DNA of 6,647 nt from positions 1-6,647 of the forward strand of contig JAFLUK010000083.1 of the NCBI GenBank assembly GCA_022508865.1, in the 5' to 3' direction. The notes under the pieces are model-generated. The model was not told the origin of the DNA, ran no database searches, and saw only the letters and a program-made list of their open reading frames with translations. The translations under genes were made by a program, and so were the position numbers. This DNA is from Oscillospiraceae bacterium. GTDB lineage: Bacteria > Bacillota > Clostridia > Oscillospirales > Acutalibacteraceae. Positions 1 through 5,318 of the stretch are shown piece after piece (position 1 is the first letter of the stretch; each line of letters starts with the position of its first letter).

Positions 1-1
1 T

Positions 2-823
2 TTAAGACTCTGGCCCGGATAAACCGGAGCCAAAATAATTCTCTTTTTTGCAGGTCGACGTATTGCTGTTTTTTTGTAGATTTTCTCTGTCGATACAAAA
101 GATTTTTTGCTGTTCATTATATTCCTGCTCTTGTTTTTTTATTCTCTCCAAAACATCATTTGGAATTCTTATAAGAACTTCAGGAGGAATATCGTTAATA
201 CCAAGTGCAGGCTTTGGAATAGGTGTTCTTTTTGCAACAGATAAAAAATAATTACTGTTTTGTTCTGTACTTGGAGGAAAGTCAACAAATTCCCCTTTGC
301 TAACGCCCTGCTTTGTACTTTTTTGGGGGTGGAACTTTGTTTTTCTGTCCTTAATGTCAGTGGAAATTCCCTTTTGAGTCTTTGCTATATTTATAATACT
401 TTCAGGTGAAAAACCGGCATCGGCAAAAATTGATTTTTCATCCTTATTGGGTATGTCTATAGTAAGGGTAATGATTTTGCCCCTTACAGACAACAGCCTT
501 TTTGCTTCTTCCAAAGTTTGCTTACGCTTTTCCTCGCTTTGCATATTATACAGAGGACCCAGCATAAGGATAACATCTGCCTTGTGGTCCTTGGTGGGGA
601 TTTTTCTATCATCGTTGATAAAATTATTGTAAGCAACAAATGGATTTTCGTGGCTGATATGTTCCATATCATTTGGGGAAACAGGCACAAGAGATGCAAT
701 TCCTGTGTTTTTTATCCACTTTGTGAAGCGGTCATCACCACAACAAAGGTCCATTACCCTTGTATTTTTTTGAAGGATTTTTGACAGAATATGAGTGATT
801 TGCGAAAATTCATAGCTATTCAT
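2..823 (-). CDS. Class I SAM-dependent methyltransferase, divergent, with C-terminal tail
   Basis: Predicted 273-residue cytoplasmic protein, complete: the TAA stop lies at positions 2-4. Residues 22-34 (VMDLCCGDDRFT) form strand 1 and the SAM loop of a Rossmann-type methyltransferase. Residues 83-94 (DVILMLGPLYNM) match the strand-4 motif usually seen as D-x-V-L-x-L-G-P-L-Y-H-L. LLSVRGKII (110-118) is the strand-5 region and YFLSVAKR (192-199) looks like the final strand. The glycine loop departs from DLGCGxG: the first glycine is Cys26 or Cys27 and the last is Asp31. Residues 200-273 are a charged tail outside the fold, with a likely helix at 222-240. The start is fixed by AAGGAGGTG at 832-840, eight bases upstream. 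The substrate is unknown. It is transcribed alone from its own promoter, downstream of the symporter terminator. The family call is fairly sure; the function is not. Confidence 0.8.
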   Translation of the reverse strand: MNSYEFSQITHILSKILQKNTRVMDLCCGDDRFTKWIKNTGIASLVPVSPNDMEHISHENPFVAYNNFINDDRKIPTKDHKADVILMLGPLYNMQSEEKRKQTLEEAKRLLSVRGKIITLTIDIPNKDEKSIFADAGFSPESIINIAKTQKGISTDIKDRKTKFHPQKSTKQGVSKGEFVDFPPSTEQNSNYFLSVAKRTPIPKPALGINDIPPEVLIRIPNDVLERIKKQEQEYNEQQKIFCIDRENLQKNSNTSTCKKENYFGSGLSGPES

Positions 824-831
824 ATTGCTGT

Positions 832-840
832 CACCTCCTT
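832..840 (-). promoter_or_regulatory. Ribosome binding site of the methyltransferase gene
   Basis: The minus strand reads AAGGAGGTG, a nearly perfect anti-Shine-Dalgarno complement, eight bases before the ATG at 823-821. It supports this start over the later in-frame Met24. Confidence 0.85.
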
Positions 841-892
841 CAAATAAATCAGTAGATAATTTACCCCATTATAAATAAACAATACTCAATTA

Positions 893-921
893 ATTATATC
901 AAAAAAGATATCTGTTATCAA
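893..921 (-). promoter_or_regulatory. Sigma-A-type promoter of the methyltransferase gene
   Basis: On the minus strand, TTGATA (921-916) and TATAAT (898-893) are separated by exactly 17 bases. The predicted transcription start is near 886, which gives a leader of about 60 bases. A second TTGATA (902-897) overlaps the -10 and a GATAT/ATATC inverted pair (907-911 and 896-900) lies between, so a repressor site is possible but unproven. Confidence 0.7.
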
Positions 922-953
922 GGTTTAATAAAAACAATTATTACAGATTATAT

Positions 954-993
954 AAAAAAACCACCTGTTACAAGCTAACAGTAACAGGTGGTT
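954..993 (-). terminator. Rho-independent terminator of the symporter gene
   Basis: A perfect 11-bp stem (961-971 with 981-991, arm CCACCTGTTAC) extends by two A-T pairs and closes a nine-base loop. On the minus strand it is followed at once by seven T (960-954). It lies about 20 bases past the symporter stop and insulates the methyltransferase promoter from read-through. Confidence 0.92.
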
Positions 994-1011
994 GAATTGT
1001 GTTTAATTTAT

Positions 1012-2754
1012 TTAGTTAATATCTTTTTCGGCTTTGCGTTGTGACTTTTCTTTTTTCAGAACGGACTGAAATTCCTTTGTATCCTTTGCCAGCTTACCGC
1101 TGAGAATAAGAAGTGCAATAAGGTTTGGAATAATCATCAGAGCGTTTGCAATGTCAGAGAATGACCACACAATATCCAGTGCTACAACTGCTCCAACAAA
1201 TACTATCATAGAGAAAACAACTCTGTAAACATAGCACCAAAGAGGCTTTTTAACAAGGAATTCCAGCGCTTTTTCTCCATGGTATTCCCAGCCCAGAATG
1301 GTTGAAAATGCAAAGAGGATAAGTCCTATGGTTACAAGGTATGCACCAACATCACCAAGAACTGTTCTGAAGGCTTCTATTGTCAGCTTTGCACCTGTTG
1401 TAAGGGTCAGCGACTCATATTCTCCCTTATCGTTTAGCTTGATGTTGTTGCCGTTTTCGTCCTGCCATGTGCCTGAAATGGAAGTTTCTGTGGCAACTGC
1501 CTTTACACCATCCATTTTTTTGTCAAAGTCTGTAGCCATATTTGTTGCTATTTTTTCTTTGTTGCAGGGAATGTAGTTTGTGGTGTTTCCGTTCTTATCG
1601 GTAAGGGAAAATCCCTCGTCTGTTAGGGCATATGTATAAATATTGTCTGTGTAAACATTGTTTGTGCCAACAGCGTGAGAAGAAATTATCATCTGATTTC
1701 CTTCAATCATATATTTACCGCTCATATCAGCATTGGTTGTGCCAAGTACACCCGAGGAAGCAATTGCAAGACCTGTGATGGTGCAAACCACAATTGTGTC
1801 AAGAAAAGTTCCGCACATATTGATGTAGCCCTGTCTGATGTGGTGGTCTGTGTGAGCAGCTGCGGCAGTAATTGCAGCAGAGCCCATACCTGCCTCGTTG
1901 CTGAACACACCACGGCCAACGCCGTAGCGCATAGCGTTCATCATTGATGCTGTAATAGCACCTGCAATACCACCTGCAACCGATTGACCCGAAAAAGCCA
2001 TAACAAATATATTTCTTAATCCTTCAGGAATACCGCTTATATTTCCGAAGATAACCGTAATACCAGCAATAATATAGAATATAGCCATTGCAGGAACAAG
2101 TACACTTGAAACCTTGGAAATTGTTTTGATGCCGCCAAGGATAATCATAAGTGCGAGCACTGTAAGGATAATACCTGTAATCCAAGTGGGTACAGAGAAT
2201 GTTGTGTTTACTGCATCTGAAATTGAGTTAGCCTGTGTAAGGTTACCAATACCAAAGGAGGCAACCACTGCAAATACTGCAAACAAAACAGCCAGTATTT
2301 TTCCCGGAAGCTTGTTGTTAAATGCAGCCTTGATTGAGTACATTGGACCGCCAAGCATTTCTCCCTTTTCATTAACTACTCTGTATTTGATTGCAAGGGC
2401 ACATTCAGCAAATTTTGTTGTAATTCCAAATGCCGCTGCAATCCACATCCATACCAAAGCACCGGGACCACCGGAAATCATTGCAGTGGCAACACCCACA
2501 ATGTTGCCTGTTCCTATTGTGGCTGCCAGAGCTGTCATAAGTGCCGCAAAGGGTGAAACATCTCCCTTGCCGCCATTCTTTTTTGTTCTGGACTCCTTGC
2601 TGAAAAGTGTTTTTAATGAAGAAAACAGATTTCTCCATGGCAAACACCCAAGCTTAAATGTCAGGAAAATACCTGAGCCTACAAGAAATACCAGCATCAG
2701 AGGACCCCATACAACGTCATCAATAGAATTGAGAATTTTTTGTAAAGTATCCAT
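1012..2754 (-). CDS. Sodium:alanine/glycine symporter family protein (AGCS) with a large extra loop
   Basis: Predicted 580-residue inner-membrane transporter taking up a small neutral amino acid with Na+ (family knowledge; substrate not readable here). Family marks are GTGN (81-84), GGPGALVWMW (95-104, the AGCS signature region), GGPMYS (135-140), RGVFSNEAGMG (281-291) and GWEYHGEKALEFL (488-500). About eleven hydrophobic segments are visible, the last three near 467-489, 508-530 and 537-553, and the C-terminus is Lys/Arg-rich. Typical members are about 450-490 residues. The excess lies at about 338-453, between the helix ending IASSGVLG and the conserved LTxxAF segment, and is hydrophilic and Asn/Asp/Thr-rich. 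The start chosen is the ATG at 2754, because AGGGGAG (2770-2764) sits nine bases upstream; a start at 2826 would add 24 residues without a ribosome site. Single-gene unit with its own terminator. Confidence 0.93.
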   Translation of the reverse strand: MDTLQKILNSIDDVVWGPLMLVFLVGSGIFLTFKLGCLPWRNLFSSLKTLFSKESRTKKNGGKGDVSPFAALMTALAATIGTGNIVGVATAMISGGPGALVWMWIAAAFGITTKFAECALAIKYRVVNEKGEMLGGPMYSIKAAFNNKLPGKILAVLFAVFAVVASFGIGNLTQANSISDAVNTTFSVPTWITGIILTVLALMIILGGIKTISKVSSVLVPAMAIFYIIAGITVIFGNISGIPEGLRNIFVMAFSGQSVAGGIAGAITASMMNAMRYGVGRGVFSNEAGMGSAAITAAAAHTDHHIRQGYINMCGTFLDTIVVCTITGLAIASSGVLGTTNADMSGKYMIEGNQMIISSHAVGTNNVYTDNIYTYALTDEGFSLTDKNGNTTNYIPCNKEKIATNMATDFDKKMDGVKAVATETSISGTWQDENGNNIKLNDKGEYESLTLTTGAKLTIEAFRTVLGDVGAYLVTIGLILFAFSTILGWEYHGEKALEFLVKKPLWCYVYRVVFSMIVFVGAVVALDIVWSFSDIANALMIIPNLIALLILSGKLAKDTKEFQSVLKKEKSQRKAEKDIN

Positions 2755-2763
2755 TGTTTTCAA

Positions 2764-2770
2764 CTCCCCT
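2764..2770 (-). promoter_or_regulatory. Ribosome binding site that decides the symporter start
   Basis: The minus strand reads AGGGGAG, nine bases before the ATG at 2754-2752. The in-frame ATG at 2826 lies upstream of the predicted transcription start, so translation from 2754 is favoured. Confidence 0.75.
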
Positions 2771-2815
2771 ATATTTTTTCTGTCAAAAGGGCAAAATTGC
2801 CGCATACATACAAAC

Positions 2816-2844
2816 ATTATACACATTTTTACACATTAATACAA
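2816..2844 (-). promoter_or_regulatory. Probable promoter of the symporter gene
   Basis: The minus strand has TATAAT (2821-2816) with TTGTAT (2844-2839) 17 bases upstream. The -10 is perfect; the -35 matches only TTG. The predicted start is near 2809, giving a leader of about 55 bases, too short for a glycine riboswitch. Degenerate 10-base units run through the promoter (see findings). Confidence 0.5.
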
Positions 2845-2899
2845 TAAATTACAAAAATTTTTATGTGCTAATTGATAATTTGTTTTGTGTTCCTTGTGC

Positions 2900-2931
2900 T
2901 TTATTAAATTACAACAGTTGCTTTTAATAAA
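2900..2931. repeat. Nested palindrome in the divergent intergenic region
   Basis: TTTATTAAA (2900-2908) pairs with TTTAATAAA (2923-2931), and the loop contains a second, nearly central palindrome, CAACAGTTG (2912-2920). The element overlaps the -35 of the plus-strand promoter at 2918-2946, which suggests a dimeric regulator site. No regulator can be assigned. Confidence 0.4.
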
Positions 2932-2946
2932 TTAGTGTGATAAAAT
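2918..2946 (+). promoter_or_regulatory. Candidate extended -10 promoter in the intergenic region
   Basis: TTGCTT (2918-2923) and TAAAAT (2941-2946) are spaced by 17 bases, with the extended -10 dinucleotide TG at 2938-2939. The expected start is about 2952-2954. This is roughly 300 bases before the phosphoesterase start, so it would make either a long leader or a separate RNA. Confidence 0.45.
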
Positions 2947-2952
2947 ACCTCT

Positions 2953-3081
2953 TATAAAGATTAAAATACCAATTGCGGCAAAATACTCATATGTTTCTAT
3001 AGTAATATTGTCTTGTATGTAATGCATTGGTTTATGAAGTCAGCAAAGTTTTGCCCATTTTTTCTTCATTTAATCTTTATG
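2953..3081 (+). other. Nested inverted-repeat element, candidate structured RNA
   Basis: Three successively nested arms can be seen. The outer arm ATAAAGATTAAA (2954-2965) is perfectly complementary to TTTAATCTTTAT (3069-3080), 12 bp. The middle arm GGCAAAA (2977-2983) pairs with TTTTGCC (3049-3055), 7 bp. The inner arm ACTCATA (2985-2991) pairs with TATGAAGT (3033-3040) apart from one bulged A. The outer arm begins at the predicted start of the promoter at 2918-2946. A run of six T (3058-3063) follows the middle stem, so transcripts might end there or continue into the phosphoesterase leader. No protein is encoded. I do not recognise an Rfam class. A mobile repeat with terminal inverted repeats is an alternative, but no target duplication flanks it. 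Confidence 0.35.
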
Positions 3082-3162
3082 TATCGTCTTTAATTTTTAT
3101 TTATGTTCTTTCTATAGTCTGTGGATAGCGGCTTTGTGTTTTTTGCAAGGGAGAACAGAGCT

Positions 3163-3189
3163 TTGTAACGCAAAATAAGTTAGTATAAT
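3163..3189 (+). promoter_or_regulatory. Probable proximal promoter of the phosphoesterase gene
   Basis: A perfect TATAAT lies at 3184-3189. The best -35 candidates are TTGTAA (3163-3168, 15-base spacing) or TTTGTA (3162-3167, 16-base spacing), so the -35 is weak. Predicted start near 3196, leader about 58 bases. Confidence 0.45.
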
Positions 3190-3202
3190 AATATCAAAGG
3201 AT

Positions 3203-3232
3203 TTTTGGGACAGTAGCATTACTGTCCTGAAA
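3203..3232 (+). promoter_or_regulatory. Leader hairpin just upstream of the phosphoesterase ribosome site
   Basis: GGACAGTA (3208-3215) pairs perfectly with TACTGTCC (3220-3227) around the tetraloop GCAT. Two G-U pairs and three A-U pairs extend the stem outward to 3203 and 3232. No T-run follows on either strand, so it is not a terminator. It ends five bases before AAGGAG (3237-3242), so it may stabilise the mRNA or affect ribosome access; as DNA it could also be an operator. Confidence 0.5.
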
Positions 3233-3253
3233 TTTTAAGGAGTGATTAAAAAA

Positions 3254-4393
3254 ATGTTTACATTTATTATGATTTCAATTCTTGCCCTTCTTGTAGGAGT
3301 TGGAATTTATTTTGTGTTTTTTATCAAAAGGTTTTTTTCTGTGTTTATTAAAAGCAAGGCTGTTTGCTACATTGTGTCTGTGCTTATGGTGGCTTCTGTC
3401 GGAGCAGGCAGTTTTTACCTTTTAAGATTTGGTGCAGTGATAATTCTTCTGCATTTGTTCTTTGTGGCACTGCTTACCCAACTAATCTTTTTTGTTTTGA
3501 GAAAAACACTGCTTAAAAGGAGATACATCGCTGAAAATCAGAAGAAAAATTATTTTGAAGTAATCTATAAGTTGGGTGTAGTTCCTGTGGCTGTTACACT
3601 TGCGGTAGCAATTATAGGTCACATTATAATGGTAAGCGTATCCCAAACTCACTATACATATGAAACGAACAAGCTGGCCGGTGGCGAAAGCATCAGGGTG
3701 GCTATGATTTCCGATTTGCATATGGGCACAACAATGAACTGCAATGACTTGCAGAAATATATGAAGGAAATTGAGAAAACAAAACCTGACGCATTTTTTC
3801 TTGTGGGTGATATTGTAGACGAAAGTACTACCAAAGAGGAAATGACAGAAGCCTTTAAAATAATGGGAAATGTAAAAACAAAAGACGGTGTTTACTATGT
3901 ATACGGTAACCACGACAGAAACATCTACAAAAACCACACAATGTTTACCGACAAGGAGCTGGAATCAGCAATAACTGACAGCGGTATAAAAATACTTACA
4001 GATGATGTGGTAGAGTTTGATGATTATATTGTGGTGGGCAGAGATGACTATTCTTCCACAACAGAGGAGTATTCCAGAAAGCCTATATATCAGCTGACAG
4101 AGGGTGTGGACAAGTCAAAATACATTATAAGTCTTGACCACCAACCCAGAGATTTGCCTGATGTTGCAGATGCAGATGTTGATTTGCATTTTTCGGGACA
4201 TACTCACGGTGGTCAGGTGTGGCCTGTAGGCTGGATTTCCAATATTTTAGGTGTGTTTGAAATGACCTATGGAGAAAAACAAATTGATAACACTCACATT
4301 GTGGTATCCTCGGGAATAGCCAGCTGGGGATATTCCTTGAGAACACAAGGAAAAAGTGAGTATGTTGTGGTTGATATTGTGGGTACAAAATAA
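3254..4393 (+). CDS. Membrane-anchored calcineurin-like metallophosphoesterase
   Basis: Predicted 379-residue protein. The N-terminal part has four hydrophobic segments (about 3-23, 36-56, 59-82 and 107-129). The C-terminal domain (146-376) is a two-metal phosphoesterase with every motif intact: DLH (Asp154, His156), GDIVD (Asp186), GNHD (218-221), LDHQP (His296) and GHTHGGQVWP (His316, His318). Resembles the YkuE/YaeI-like group, some of which act on lipid or envelope substrates (family knowledge). The loops after the first and third helices are Lys/Arg-rich, so the positive-inside rule puts the catalytic domain outside the cytoplasm. The start is the ATG at 3254; an in-frame GTG at 3242 overlaps the AAGGAG ribosome site and cannot be used with it. 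Monocistronic, with a terminator immediately after. The substrate is unknown. Confidence 0.92.
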   Translation: MFTFIMISILALLVGVGIYFVFFIKRFFSVFIKSKAVCYIVSVLMVASVGAGSFYLLRFGAVIILLHLFFVALLTQLIFFVLRKTLLKRRYIAENQKKNYFEVIYKLGVVPVAVTLAVAIIGHIIMVSVSQTHYTYETNKLAGGESIRVAMISDLHMGTTMNCNDLQKYMKEIEKTKPDAFFLVGDIVDESTTKEEMTEAFKIMGNVKTKDGVYYVYGNHDRNIYKNHTMFTDKELESAITDSGIKILTDDVVEFDDYIVVGRDDYSSTTEEYSRKPIYQLTEGVDKSKYIISLDHQPRDLPDVADADVDLHFSGHTHGGQVWPVGWISNILGVFEMTYGEKQIDNTHIVVSSGIASWGYSLRTQGKSEYVVVDIVGTK

Positions 4394-4404
4394 AATGTTG
4401 ATTT

Positions 4405-4436
4405 CAGGGCAATCCTTTGGGGTTGTCCTGTTTTTT
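4405..4436 (+). terminator. Rho-independent terminator of the phosphoesterase gene
   Basis: CAGGGCAATCC (4405-4415) pairs with GGGTTGTCCTG (4420-4430), eleven pairs including two G-U, around the loop TTTG. Six T follow (4431-4436). It lies 12 bases after the stop codon. Confidence 0.92.
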
Positions 4437-4447
4437 GTAAAATTTAA

Positions 4448-4537
4448 AAAATAAAATGTAAAATATACTTGACAAATTGTAATCTAGGTGGTAACATATA
4501 ACTGTCGATATGACAAATATATTTTACATTTAATTTT
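4448..4537. repeat. Long imperfect inverted repeat around the membrane protein/XRE promoter
   Basis: The sequence 4454-4467 (AAATGTAAAATATA) is the exact reverse complement of 4518-4531. The match extends inward so that 4454-4477 and the complement of 4508-4531 agree at 21 of 24 bases. Outward, after one mismatch, five more A-T pairs follow (4448-4452 with 4533-4537). The left copy covers the -35 and the right copy ends seven bases before the ribosome site. Two inverted binding sites for the downstream XRE protein are the simplest reading. Confidence 0.6.
4469..4497 (+). promoter_or_regulatory. Promoter of the membrane protein/XRE unit
   Basis: A perfect -35, TTGACA (4469-4474), is followed after 17 bases by TAACAT (4492-4497), which matches four of six -10 bases. 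Predicted start near 4504 and leader of about 46 bases. ACAAATTGT (4472-4480) overlapping the -35 is itself a palindrome. Confidence 0.65.
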
Positions 4538-4549
4538 GGAGGTATTATT

Positions 4550-5077
4550 ATGAGAACAGAATTATCTTATGTAATCGGATTATTAGCAGGTCTTATACTT
4601 GTTGTGCTGCTTAGCGTTTTATTTTATATTTTCAGAAAAAATAAACAAAAAAAGAAATATGACGAAAGACAAAAGGCTATTCAGGGTGTGGCTTATAAGC
4701 TGGGTTTTTTTACACTTCTGGGTTATTTCTTAATAAACGGCTGTATCTGTGAAATTTTAAAAAAATCTTGGGGCTCACCAATGGAAATGAATTTTATCGG
4801 TGTATGCCTTAGCTTGGTAGTTTTTGTAGGTTATTCAGTAATAAAGGATGCATATGTTTCTATTAACCAAAAAGAAAAATCATATATAATCAGTTTTGCT
4901 GTTGTTGCAATTCTAAATATTTTTTGTTACTTTATAAATAGCTCTGTGTCTGCCGAAATAACAAATATTTATAATATGAACCTGATTTGCGGTATAACCT
5001 TTGCTTTGCTTACAGTTATTGTTATAGTTAAAAACATTGTTGACAGAATAAAGTCAAAAAAGGAATATGAAGTATGA
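4550..5077 (+). CDS. Five-helix membrane protein with a DERQ motif, partner of an XRE regulator
   Basis: Predicted 175-residue integral membrane protein with hydrophobic segments at about 6-28, 48-70, 81-99, 111-129 and 144-163. A basic stretch after the first helix (29-37) leads into YDERQKAIQGVAYK (37-50). A D-E-R-Q/x motif followed by a helix is typical of small membrane proteins of the DUF2178/DUF3796 type that sit beside short XRE regulators (from memory; not verified). No enzymatic motif is visible. The start is supported by GGAGG (4538-4542), seven bases upstream. The stop overlaps the XRE start in ATGA, so the two are translationally coupled. It may sense or relay a membrane signal to the regulator, but that is inference. 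Confidence 0.8.
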   Translation: MRTELSYVIGLLAGLILVVLLSVLFYIFRKNKQKKKYDERQKAIQGVAYKLGFFTLLGYFLINGCICEILKKSWGSPMEMNFIGVCLSLVVFVGYSVIKDAYVSINQKEKSYIISFAVVAILNIFCYFINSSVSAEITNIYNMNLICGITFALLTVIVIVKNIVDRIKSKKEYEV

Positions 5078-5268
5078 AAAATTTAAGATTAAAGTCTGCC
5101 CGTGCGGCGCTGGATATTTCCCAAAGCAGACTTGCCGAGCTGGTTGGTGTTTCCCGTCAGACAATAAACGCAATAGAAAAGGGTGACTACAACCCTACAA
5201 TAAATCTTTGCATTGCAATATGCAAGGTGCTTAATAAAACTCTTGATGAGCTTTTTTGGGAAGAATAG
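5074..5268 (+). CDS. Small XRE-family (Cro/C1-type) transcriptional regulator
   Basis: Predicted 64-residue protein that is nearly all one helix-turn-helix domain. SQSRLAELVGVSRQTINAIEKG (16-37) contains the second helix, the turn (Gly25) and the recognition helix (27-36); YNPTINLCIAICKVLNKTLDELFW (39-62) supplies the two closing helices. There is no ligand or dimerisation domain beyond the fold. The ATG overlaps the TGA of the membrane protein gene by four bases, and AAGGAA (5060-5065) lies eight bases upstream. Family members usually repress their own operon; the paired inverted sites at 4454-4531 are the obvious candidate targets (inference). Confidence 0.93.
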   Translation: MKNLRLKSARAALDISQSRLAELVGVSRQTINAIEKGDYNPTINLCIAICKVLNKTLDELFWEE

Positions 5269-5318
5269 TGTAAAATTTTTAATACCTATTTGTGGGCGGA
5301 AAGGCTATGGAGATTAAT

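Noticed and set aside
48..784. Several 61-88 codon open frames on the plus strand
   Set aside because: All overlap the methyltransferase gene in antisense and encode no recognisable protein.
2755..2815. Glycine riboswitch before the symporter, common for AGCS genes
   Set aside because: The leader is only about 55 bases and shows none of the glycine aptamer structure.
2755..2826. 24-residue N-terminal extension of the symporter
   Set aside because: The upstream ATG lies before the predicted transcription start and has no ribosome site; AGGGGAG directs starts at 2754.
2114..2839. Open frame of 241 codons on the plus strand
   Set aside because: It is antisense to the symporter, lacks a ribosome site, and its protein has no recognisable family; the minus-strand frame has clear AGCS motifs.
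3043..3063. Stand-alone terminator GCAAAGTTTTGC followed by T-run
   Set aside because: The local stem is only four or five pairs; the longer pairing with 2977-2983 is a better explanation.
2954..3080. Small mobile repeat (MITE) with 12-bp terminal inverted repeats
   Set aside because: No target-site duplication flanks the arms and no second copy is visible in the window; it would need a genome search.
3022..3093. Possible 23-codon peptide on the plus strand
   Set aside because: No ribosome site, AT-rich random composition, and it falls inside the candidate RNA structure.
3482..3937. Open frame of 151 codons on the minus strand
   Set aside because: It is the mirror of the phosphoesterase coding sequence, with Cys/Tyr/Phe-rich nonsense composition and no ribosome site.
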